A stretch of DNA of 8,030 bases, taken from contig JAUVKE010000105.1 of NCBI GenBank assembly GCA_030592105.1, positions 1-8,030 of the forward strand, read 5' to 3'. This DNA is from Desulfobacteraceae bacterium (GTDB lineage: Bacteria; Desulfobacterota; Desulfobacteria; Desulfobacterales; BuS5). A model generated the notes under the pieces. The model did no database searches and was not told where the DNA came from. It saw only the letters and a program-made list of their open reading frames with translations. Of this stretch, positions 1 through 5,619 are shown in pieces (position 1 is the stretch's first letter; every line of letters begins with the position of its first letter). The position numbers and the translations under genes are program-made.

Positions 1-21
1 CTTGTATATGAACCAAAATCC

Positions 22-49
22 TTCACAATTTTTGTTCAATTTATATAAT
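22..49 (+). promoter_or_regulatory. candidate sigma-70 promoter for the radical SAM gene
   Basis: TTCACA at 22-27 matches five of six bases of the -35 consensus. It lies 16 bases before a perfect TATAAT at 44-49. Transcription would begin near 56 and give a leader of about 130 bases before the start codon at 185. A second perfect TATAAT at 157-162 has no recognisable -35 element, and a transcript from it would start at about the ribosome binding site, so it is the weaker choice. AT-rich DNA yields such matches by chance. Confidence 0.35.
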
Positions 50-184
50 TTCCGATCCTTAGCCATAAAATATCAGATCTGAGCCATGATGAAATTTTAA
101 AAAATTCTGGTTGTTTGAGCACAGATAAATAGTACAGGCTTCAAAAAAATATTTTGTATAATGGCAAAAGGATTTTGTTAAAAT

Positions 185-1102
185 ATGCGCAAATTAGCTT
201 TTGGGTACTCAACCAGATGCAATATCAGATGCGAGCACTGCGTGGCCGCAGACGATATTTCCGACAGCAGGAAAATGGATCATAATAGGGCAAAAGAGAT
301 CATTGTCGAGATGGCCCAGGCAGGTGTTGGGGGAATAAGTTTTTCCGCTGGTGAACCGTTTCTCTATTTTAATGAAATTGCAGAACTTGTGAAACTGTGC
401 AGACAAATCGGAATATATACGAGAATTGTTACCAATAGTTTTTGGGCAAAGACAGCAGAGTCTTCAGACAGCCTTGTTTTAGAACTGAAAGAAAATGGGC
501 TTTGCCAATTAAGATTGAGCTACTCAAGGTGGCACCAGAAAAATGTAAACAAAAACAATGTGTTAAATGCGGCACGCAGCTGCCGAAAGATCGGATTAAA
601 TTACTTTATTTCATTTGTTACCGATTTTTCCAAAGAGGACGATCAGCATGAAGAGTTTCTGCGAAATCATTGCCTCACATTTTTCCCCGAACCCGTAATC
701 TATGCTGGCCGGGCAAAGTCTTTTAAGCGTAGAAATATCCTGACCGATTATCAGGCAAACTGCTGCGACATGAACCCCTATCTTACTCCGGATCTCGACA
801 TGTACGCCTGCTGCGATGCAGGGAGCTATTTCCCGGAGACAAACTTTTTTTACCTTGGGAACCTGAAGAACAATAATCCGGAACAGCTTTTTGTTAAAAC
901 CGAAACAGACCGGCTCCACAACCTCATCAGAACCATGGGTATAACAAATATCGCATCCTTTACCGGTATAAAGGGACGGGAAATCATAACTTATAGTAAA
1001 TGTGAACTATGCAGAAAATTATTCAACTCCCCTGAAACTTTAGCAAGGCTCCGGGCTGAAGTGTCACAACTGACAGCCTGGAGCCGCAATCAGCACAGCT
1101 AA
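185..1102 (+). CDS. radical SAM protein with SPASM-like auxiliary cluster domain
   Basis: This 305-residue protein has the radical SAM signature C12-x3-C16-x2-C19, which binds the [4Fe-4S] cluster that cleaves S-adenosylmethionine. The SAM-binding GEP motif follows at residues 56-58 (SAGEPF). The C-terminal part has a second set of cysteines: C193/C194, C209/C210 before a GNL motif, then C273-x2-C276. This spacing resembles a SPASM or twitch domain holding an auxiliary Fe-S cluster. Such domains are common in enzymes that modify peptides or proteins, but the substrate here is unknown. The start is the ATG at 185; a weak AAAAGGA lies at 166-172, 12 bases upstream, slightly far. The gene is on its own on this strand and ends 4 bases from the convergent PHP gene. 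No RiPP precursor, transporter or partner enzyme is recognisable beside it. The superfamily call is secure and the specific function is not. Confidence 0.9.
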   Translation: MRKLAFGYSTRCNIRCEHCVAADDISDSRKMDHNRAKEIIVEMAQAGVGGISFSAGEPFLYFNEIAELVKLCRQIGIYTRIVTNSFWAKTAESSDSLVLELKENGLCQLRLSYSRWHQKNVNKNNVLNAARSCRKIGLNYFISFVTDFSKEDDQHEEFLRNHCLTFFPEPVIYAGRAKSFKRRNILTDYQANCCDMNPYLTPDLDMYACCDAGSYFPETNFFYLGNLKNNNPEQLFVKTETDRLHNLIRTMGITNIASFTGIKGREIITYSKCELCRKLFNSPETLARLRAEVSQLTAWSRNQHS

Positions 1103-1106
1103 ATAG

Positions 1107-2267
1107 TTACCCCATCTTTTTCATTTTTTTAAATTCAACTGGTGAATAATTTCCGGTTTTTAAAGCATCAACAAGATCTTTTTCATTATTTATGATAGAT
1201 GAAAAGCAGGTAGCATACTTCCCCACTTCAACAACCTCGTGGGCGTCACTCCCTCCTGTGACCGGCAACCCAAGCTTTGCTGCCACTTTTGACGCAAAAT
1301 CATTCTCTCTTTTGGTAACTTTTCCGTTTAAAACTTCAACAGCGTCAACATGTTTAAACAAAGATCTTTGAGATGCACTTTCAGGGGTTAAGCCTATATC
1401 AGAGACTCCAAAATTTAAAAACCCCCTAAAAGGGTGTGGGACAATGATAAATCCACCAGACTGGTCAACCAAATTTCTTAATTCTTCTAATTTAATAATA
1501 CCTTTAATCTCCCGATTCATTCCGAAAACCAGCATATCTCCCTGATCTGTAATAATTTCATTTCCTGCAAGAATAAGAAAATTATTTTTTTCCCTTAAAT
1601 TTTCTACTAAATCGGGCGCCCAAACATAATTATGATCTGTGAGGCAAATACCATCTAACCCAATCTGTTTTGCCTGTTGAATCAGACCATCCAAAGGGGC
1701 GGAACTGCAAGGGGACGCAGGGCTTGTATGCATATGCAGGTCAATAAAAAACTCTCCTGATAATTTTTTTTCAGAAACAATATGATTTTTTTTATCTTTA
1801 ACCGGTTTTTCCTTTACTTGAATGGAGACTTTTTTCTCTGTCACTTCCTTTGAGGTATCTGTTTTCCCACTTATAAATTCATCAAAGGATAAATCAGGCT
1901 TTTCCTTTGTTGCATCCTTCCATTTAACAACCTGAACCGCCTCTTTTGCAGAAAAACAGCATTCAACAAGAAGATTCGCAAAATGCCTGCAACCCTTCCG
2001 GCCGATGATTTTATGAACCTTGTCTGTGAAGCCATCCTCAACACGGAACCCCACAGCCTCCTGTAGAAAAAATATGGCCCTGGGACACTCCGGCGTTGTC
2101 CATCTATTCCATTTTCCATCAATGGATAATATCTGCAAATCGGATATACCAATGGAAACATCTATTTCAATACCATATATATCGTCATCAAGAACGCCGT
2201 GAACAAAAAGAGCATCCTCTTTTTTTTTTACAATGCTTATCAGTTTATTACGGGAGTATTGTAACAT
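1107..2267 (-). CDS. PHP-domain metal-dependent phosphoesterase with N-terminal DUF2889-like domain
   Basis: This 386-residue protein has two domains joined by a charged, Lys/Glu-rich linker at about 118-170. Residues 172-375 form a PHP domain with the usual metal ligands: H178-x-H180 in DLHMHTSP, D211-H212 in LTDHN, E237 in GNEI, H278 in VPHPFRG, and D341-x-H343 in GGSDAH. PHP proteins of this type hydrolyse phosphoester bonds (histidinol-phosphate, nucleotides, nucleic acids); the substrate here cannot be told. Residues 1-115 resemble DUF2889, with VGFRVEDG near 72-79 and G92-C93-R-H followed by LLVECC. The same pattern occurs in the gene just upstream. The start ATG at 2267 has GGAGG (2282-2278) 10 bases before it. 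The gene is second in a minus-strand pair, 87 bases behind its partner, and its stop lies 4 bases from the convergent radical SAM gene with no terminator visible. The PHP call is firm; the DUF2889 call rests on motif resemblance. Confidence 0.88.
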   Translation of the reverse strand: MLQYSRNKLISIVKKKEDALFVHGVLDDDIYGIEIDVSIGISDLQILSIDGKWNRWTTPECPRAIFFLQEAVGFRVEDGFTDKVHKIIGRKGCRHFANLLVECCFSAKEAVQVVKWKDATKEKPDLSFDEFISGKTDTSKEVTEKKVSIQVKEKPVKDKKNHIVSEKKLSGEFFIDLHMHTSPASPCSSAPLDGLIQQAKQIGLDGICLTDHNYVWAPDLVENLREKNNFLILAGNEIITDQGDMLVFGMNREIKGIIKLEELRNLVDQSGGFIIVPHPFRGFLNFGVSDIGLTPESASQRSLFKHVDAVEVLNGKVTKRENDFASKVAAKLGLPVTGGSDAHEVVEVGKYATCFSSIINNEKDLVDALKTGNYSPVEFKKMKKMG

Positions 2268-2354
2268 ATTCTTTTAACCTCCAAAAATTTTCCAGTACAA
2301 TAGGAAAACAAGTTTTAAATCTATACAGATATATAAATTGCTGCAAATTAATAT

Positions 2355-2858
2355 TTACTGGGTAGGAGGGGTAAGGCCTTCCACCAGGATACTCCCGGGC
2401 GCAAAGGCTGCGCAGCGATTGTACATTCTGATATTCTTTTTAACCATATCTTTATAATAATCTATTGCATTTAGATCCTCCATGGAATGCTGGTCTAAAC
2501 CCTTTTTGGTAAACGCCAGGATTACACCGTGACAACATTCCTCCACCATAAAAATCAGTTCTTTACAATCTGTTTTTTCACCCATCAATCCTTTAATAAT
2601 CTTAAGCATCCCCGGCCCTATCCTGACGCCTACAACCTTTTTCAGGGCTTCATTTTCATCCTGCCGGCACTCTTTTTGGTAGGAACGATAAAATTTCCCT
2701 TTTGCACCAGTAATCTCAAGGTCAGGAAGCTTGACCTTTATTTCAACGAAAGCTTCAGTGAGTGTATCCTGAAGTCTGCAGATTGATACCATTGTATTGT
2801 CATCCACTTTTTCTACACATGTAGACCTGCTCCGCTTAAAATCGAGTATTTCCGTCAT
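2355..2858 (-). CDS. DUF2889-like protein of unknown function
   Basis: This 167-residue soluble protein has no signal peptide or membrane segment. It resembles DUF2889 in its order of elements: an N-terminal hydrophilic strand region, VKLPDLEITGAKG near 42-54, VVGVRIGPGM at 75-84, and a Cys-centred block at 98-110 (DCKELIFMVEECC). That last block matches the one in the N-terminal domain of the downstream PHP protein, so the two are probably related. The C-terminal tail (about 112-167) contains a YNRCAAFAPG segment not seen in the PHP fusion. I chose ATG at 2858 because GGGAG at 2872-2868 lies 9 bases upstream. An in-frame TTG at 2879 would overlap the predicted promoter and start upstream of the likely transcription start. 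It is the first gene of the minus-strand operon and divergent from the mutase operon. No biochemical role is known to me for the family. Confidence 0.75.
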   Translation of the reverse strand: MTEILDFKRSRSTCVEKVDDNTMVSICRLQDTLTEAFVEIKVKLPDLEITGAKGKFYRSYQKECRQDENEALKKVVGVRIGPGMLKIIKGLMGEKTDCKELIFMVEECCHGVILAFTKKGLDQHSMEDLNAIDYYKDMVKKNIRMYNRCAAFAPGSILVEGLTPPTQ

Positions 2859-2881
2859 TATATTGATCTCCCATGCCAAAT

Positions 2882-2910
2882 TTTACAAAACATATCTTTT
2901 ATTTTGACAA
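2882..2910 (-). promoter_or_regulatory. candidate promoter for the DUF2889/PHP operon
   Basis: Read on the minus strand, TTGTCA (2910-2905, five of six matches) is followed after 17 bases by TGTAAA (2887-2882, four of six). The start of transcription would fall near 2875, giving a leader of about 17 bases that still includes the GGGAG ribosome binding site. The -35 element overlaps that of the divergent promoter on the other strand. Confidence 0.45.
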
Positions 2911-2914
2911 AATA
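2900..2914. repeat. 15-bp perfect palindrome at the shared -35 of the divergent promoters
   Basis: TATTTTGACAAAATA is a perfect inverted repeat around the central A at 2907. It carries the -35 hexamers of both divergent candidate promoters. A symmetric site here could be an operator for a dimeric regulator, or a fortuitous result of two -35 elements in AT-rich DNA. The sequence does not match a regulator site that I can name with confidence. Confidence 0.4.
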
Positions 2915-2932
2915 GAACAAAAAAAGGATAGT
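2904..2932 (+). promoter_or_regulatory. candidate sigma-70 promoter for the mutase operon
   Basis: A perfect TTGACA at 2904-2909 is followed after exactly 17 bases by GATAGT at 2927-2932 (four of six matches). Transcription would begin near 2939, about 55 bases before the first start codon at 2995. A second TTGACT at 2940-2945 has no well-spaced -10 element. Confidence 0.5.
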
Positions 2933-2994
2933 AGCAAATTTGACTTTTAAATTCATCAAACCTCATGTAATAATGTTGTAATAAAGTTGTTTTT

Positions 2995-3285
2995 ATGCAA
3001 TACTTAAATCTTTACCTAACTGCTGCGGGTGTATTTACCTTAAATCTTCCTTTTGGCTTCTGGAGGGCAAGCACCAAAAAATTTAAAACATCATGGTTTC
3101 TGGCAATCCACATACCAGTTCCGGGTGTTATCATATTACGCTATGCCACTGGTATAGGCTGGAGTTTCATTACATTTCCTGTTCTCATAGGAGCCTTTTT
3201 TACAGGACAACTCATAGGTGGTTTAATATATCGCAAAATACTGACAATAAGCAATAAAAGAGATATTTCAAAATTAAAGGAGTGA
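2995..3285 (+). CDS. small integral membrane protein, unknown function
   Basis: This 96-residue protein is largely hydrophobic. The probable membrane segments are about residues 4-22, 33-50 and 56-80, separated by short basic loops (RASTKKFK near 24-31), with a charged C-terminal tail. Conserved-looking features are LPFGFWR early on, the HIPVPG turn in the middle segment, and a Gly-rich GAFFTGQLIGG in the last helix. I do not recognise a named family. No Shine-Dalgarno sequence precedes ATG 2995 and no other in-frame start lies between it and the upstream stop, so translation may be inefficient. The stop codon TGA (3283-3285) sits inside the spacer between the ribosome binding site and ATG of the mutase large subunit, so the last codons of this gene carry the mutase RBS. 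This implies one transcript and probable translational coupling. Its role next to a soluble mutase is unknown. Confidence 0.75.
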   Translation: MQYLNLYLTAAGVFTLNLPFGFWRASTKKFKTSWFLAIHIPVPGVIILRYATGIGWSFITFPVLIGAFFTGQLIGGLIYRKILTISNKRDISKLKE

Positions 3286-3287
3286 TT

Positions 3288-4964
3288 ATGGAATTAAGCA
3301 TCAAGGAAAAAGCAGCAAAGGCATACAGAGAAAAATGCGACATCACTGAAACTGATTCGGGGATACCTTTAAAAAATTGTTACACTCCAAATGATATTAA
3401 TGTGGATGAATTAGAAAAAAAATGCCCTTTACCAGGGACATTTCCCTATACACGCGGAATATATGAAAATATGTACAGAGGCCGTTTATGGAGCAGAAGA
3501 GAACTTTGCGGATATGCATCACCTGAAGCCACCAACGAAAGAATTAAATTTCTCATCGATTCAGGTGAAAGTGCCATAAACTTCATCGTTGATGTTCCAA
3601 CCCACCAGGGGATAGACTCTGATCACCCAAGGGCAAAACATGATATCGGGCGACAGGGGGTTCCATTATGCACAATTGAAGATGCTGAACATATTATCAG
3701 GGATATACCTTTAGACAAAATAAGCGTTAATGTCACCACCCTTGGCGTGGTACAGCCAGCCATCTATTTTGCAGCAGCAAAAAAAGCCGGTTTTAAACTG
3801 GATTCTCTCATGGGAACCTGTGTTAATGAGAATCTCCACTATGGAATCTGCGGTTTTAATCCACCCTCCTTTCCATTAACATGGGGATGGCGCTGCTGCC
3901 TGGATTTTATTGAATTCTGCATGAAAGAAGTTCCCAAATTCAACCCCTTGAGCATTGATGTTTACGATTACAGGGAAAACGGAATCACAGCTCCCATGGA
4001 AGTGGCTTTTGCTATGACAACGGCCAGAGAATATTTAAAAGCCCTTCTTCAAAGAGGGCTCGATATCGAGAAAATTGCTCCAAAAATCGCCACCGTAACC
4101 CACAGTTCCGAGATTAATTTTTTTGAAGAAATAGCCAAATTAAGAGCTGCCAGAAGAATCTGGGCAAACATGTTAAAAGATGAATTTAAAGCTACCAGTG
4201 AACGCGCCCTTCGCTACAAGTTTCATGTACACACAGCAGGAAACTCCCTTACAATGCAGCAGCCCCTTGTAAATACAGTGAGGATTGCCTATGAAGCCCT
4301 TGCTGCTGTCCTTGGTGGGTGCCAGTCATTGCACACCTGCTCCTATGACGAAGCCCAGGGACTTCCCACTGAAGAATCCCATGAACTGGCAATACGGACA
4401 CAACAGGTCTTAACCTATGAAACCGGAGTAACAGCGGTGGCAGATCCTCTGGGAGGTTCCTACTTTGTGGAATCCTTAACCGATGAGATAGAATCGAAAA
4501 TTCTCGAATATATGGAGAAAGTTGAAGAGGCAGGGGGAATGAGAAAGGCTGTCATGTCAGGCTGGGTCGATGCTGAAATAGGGCATGTGCAGTATGAAAA
4601 ACAAAAGGATATTGAAAGTGGGAAAAAACCTGTTATCGGATTAAACAAATTCCGCAAACCACTGGAAGAAGAAAAAATCATGCCAGCCCACGAAGTTCCG
4701 GACAAAATGATTAAAAAACATCTGGACAATTTGAAAAAATTCAAGCAAAACATAAATAAAAAAATGGTATCAGAAAGTTTGGAACAGATGTATCTAAATG
4801 CAAAAGACCCGAATATTAATCTGGGTCACTCCGCCATAGAAGCGGCCGAAGCAGGGGCAACCATGGCAGAGATGCGCGGCACCATAAGGCTTGCCCATAA
4901 CGATGGATTTGACCCTTTTGATCAGGTGGAGCCTGAATTTGACGCCTCGTTTGCAACCGAATAG
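3288..4964 (+). CDS. B12-dependent acyl-CoA mutase large (catalytic) subunit, atypical methylmalonyl-CoA mutase family
   Basis: This 558-residue protein aligns along its length with the TIM-barrel substrate-binding part of methylmalonyl-CoA mutases. Landmarks are MYRGRLWSRR (62-71), DVPTHQGIDSDHPR (102-115), FNPPSFPL (190-197), FFEEIAKLRAARR (278-290), QSLHTCSYDEA (346-356), TQQ (371-373) and DPLGGSYFVE (386-395). It lacks the cobalamin-binding domain, which the next gene supplies, as in isobutyryl- and 2-hydroxyisobutyryl-CoA mutases and split archaeal enzymes. Glutamates matching the adenosyl-ribose contacts are kept (E230, E355). Key substrate residues of the P. shermanii enzyme are changed by my hand alignment: Tyr89 is L73, Gln197 is V179, His244 is D227, and the Arg207 segment is remodelled without a clear Arg. 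Methylmalonyl-CoA is therefore an unlikely substrate. The start is ATG 3288 with AAAGGAG 5 bases upstream; an in-frame GTG at 3282 overlaps that site. No MeaB-type chaperone or epimerase gene is in the window. Confidence 0.9.
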   Translation: MELSIKEKAAKAYREKCDITETDSGIPLKNCYTPNDINVDELEKKCPLPGTFPYTRGIYENMYRGRLWSRRELCGYASPEATNERIKFLIDSGESAINFIVDVPTHQGIDSDHPRAKHDIGRQGVPLCTIEDAEHIIRDIPLDKISVNVTTLGVVQPAIYFAAAKKAGFKLDSLMGTCVNENLHYGICGFNPPSFPLTWGWRCCLDFIEFCMKEVPKFNPLSIDVYDYRENGITAPMEVAFAMTTAREYLKALLQRGLDIEKIAPKIATVTHSSEINFFEEIAKLRAARRIWANMLKDEFKATSERALRYKFHVHTAGNSLTMQQPLVNTVRIAYEALAAVLGGCQSLHTCSYDEAQGLPTEESHELAIRTQQVLTYETGVTAVADPLGGSYFVESLTDEIESKILEYMEKVEEAGGMRKAVMSGWVDAEIGHVQYEKQKDIESGKKPVIGLNKFRKPLEEEKIMPAHEVPDKMIKKHLDNLKKFKQNINKKMVSESLEQMYLNAKDPNINLGHSAIEAAEAGATMAEMRGTIRLAHNDGFDPFDQVEPEFDASFATE

Positions 4965-4988
4965 AGAATATCACCAAGGAGATAAAAA

Positions 4989-5402
4989 GTGAGCAGGAAT
5001 AGCAGAAAAACAAAGGTACTTTTGGCAAAAACAAGTCTTGATGGGCATAATCGCGGAATCAAAGTGATCAGCAAATGGCTTTCAGATGCCGGCATGGAGG
5101 TTATCTTTCTCGGGCAATTTCTCACAGAAGAAATAGTTGTACGGGCAGCAGTGGAAGAGGATGTTGATGTGGTGGGGCTGAGTTTTCTGGGAGGCGAGCA
5201 TCTATTTGCTGCCCAGGACATGCGTATTGAAATGAAAAAGCAGGGATTATCAGAGGATGTTATTTTTCTCATGGGTGGAGTCATTCCCAAGGAAGATACC
5301 AGCAAATTAAAAGAGATCGGGGTGGATATGATTTTTCTGCCGGGGACACCCATGGAGGATATTGTTAATTTTATAAACGACAATGTTAAACACGGGAAAT
5401 AA
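4989..5402 (+). CDS. cobalamin-binding small subunit of the acyl-CoA mutase
   Basis: This 137-residue protein is a stand-alone B12-binding Rossmann domain. It has the diagnostic D18-x-H20-x2-G23 (LDGHNRG), whose histidine replaces dimethylbenzimidazole as the lower cobalt ligand. The second motif, S65-x-L67 (GLSFLGG), and the GG pair at 96-97 (MGGVIP) follow at normal distances. The preceding lysine of AKTSLDGH (K14), conserved in mutases, is also present, so B12 binding looks intact. It should pair with the large subunit 24 bases upstream to form a heteromeric adenosylcobalamin-dependent mutase in the cytoplasm. The start is GTG at 4989, supported by AAGGAG at 4976-4981 with a 7-base spacer. 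The length is typical for small subunits of isobutyryl- and 2-hydroxyisobutyryl-CoA mutases. The isomerised substrate cannot be deduced from this subunit. Confidence 0.93.
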   Translation: MSRNSRKTKVLLAKTSLDGHNRGIKVISKWLSDAGMEVIFLGQFLTEEIVVRAAVEEDVDVVGLSFLGGEHLFAAQDMRIEMKKQGLSEDVIFLMGGVIPKEDTSKLKEIGVDMIFLPGTPMEDIVNFINDNVKHGK

Positions 5403-5542
5403 CTACCTGAGTTGTAACTATTCAGCGGTGCTGATTCCAGGCATGCTTCAAATTATACGTGGGTTTTTCATGATTTAATCAGATTATGCCTGAAGCTAAC
5501 CCGTTTTAACTCTTACTAAATTTGGGAATAGCACTGCATAAA

Positions 5543-5548
5543 TATAAT
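5543..5548 (+). promoter_or_regulatory. candidate -10 element for the NamZ-like gene
   Basis: A perfect TATAAT lies in the 217-base gap between the mutase operon and the NamZ-like gene. The best -35 candidate, TTGGGA at 5522-5527, matches four of six bases but at a short 15-base spacing. Transcription would begin near 5555, so the hairpin at 5561-5609 would form the very 5' end of the message. The rest of the gap (5403-5542) holds only short inverted repeats, such as TGATTTAATCA at 5471-5481, and no gene that I can support. Confidence 0.3.
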
Positions 5549-5560
5549 TGGCAGGTGATT

Positions 5561-5609
5561 AACCTTTTCCCCTTAAAACCTGCGTGGAGCAGTTTTAGGG
5601 GAAAAGGTT
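5561..5609 (+). promoter_or_regulatory. long stem-loop immediately upstream of the NamZ-like gene
   Basis: Bases 5561-5583 pair with 5589-5609 to give about 21 base pairs, with single-base bulges at 5574 and 5580 and a five-base loop GTGGA. The core is CCTTTTCCCC against GGGGAAAAGG. No T-run follows on either strand, so it is not a standard Rho-independent terminator. It ends 10 bases before ATG 5620. The only ribosome-binding-like sequence for that gene, AAAAGG at 5602-5607, is buried in the right arm. It could be a translational control hairpin, a 5'-end stabiliser, a processing or Rho-linked terminator of the upstream operon, or a dispersed palindromic repeat. Confidence 0.6.
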
Positions 5610-5619
5610 TACGCACAAT

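Noticed and set aside
86..100. Four-codon frame (MMKF) in the leader of the radical SAM gene as an attenuation peptide.
   Set aside because: It has no ribosome binding site and no accompanying alternative stem-loops.
611..919. Minus-strand open frame of 102 codons inside the radical SAM gene.
   Set aside because: It is antisense to a gene with complete cysteine motifs and has no recognisable domain; it is a shadow frame.
3282..3287. GTG at 3282 as the start of the mutase large subunit.
   Set aside because: It overlaps the AAAGGAG ribosome binding site, which is well placed for ATG 3288.
3288..4964. Naming the large subunit as methylmalonyl-CoA mutase proper.
   Set aside because: The carboxylate-binding Tyr and Arg and the catalytic His of that enzyme are not found at the expected positions.
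4816..5383. Minus-strand open frames of 72 and 153 codons across the end of the mutase large subunit and the B12-binding gene.
   Set aside because: They lie opposite genes with clear family motifs, have low-complexity Ser/Ile/Leu-rich translations, and show no family motif or convincing start.
5443..5478. Eleven-codon frame starting at ATG 5443 in the gap before the NamZ-like gene.
   Set aside because: It is too short, lacks a ribosome binding site and has no peptide feature suggesting a leader.
5438..5492. Inverted repeat CAGGCAT / ATGCCTG as a possible terminator of the mutase operon.
   Set aside because: The stem is only 7 bp with a 41-base loop and no T-run follows, so it is not a supportable terminator.
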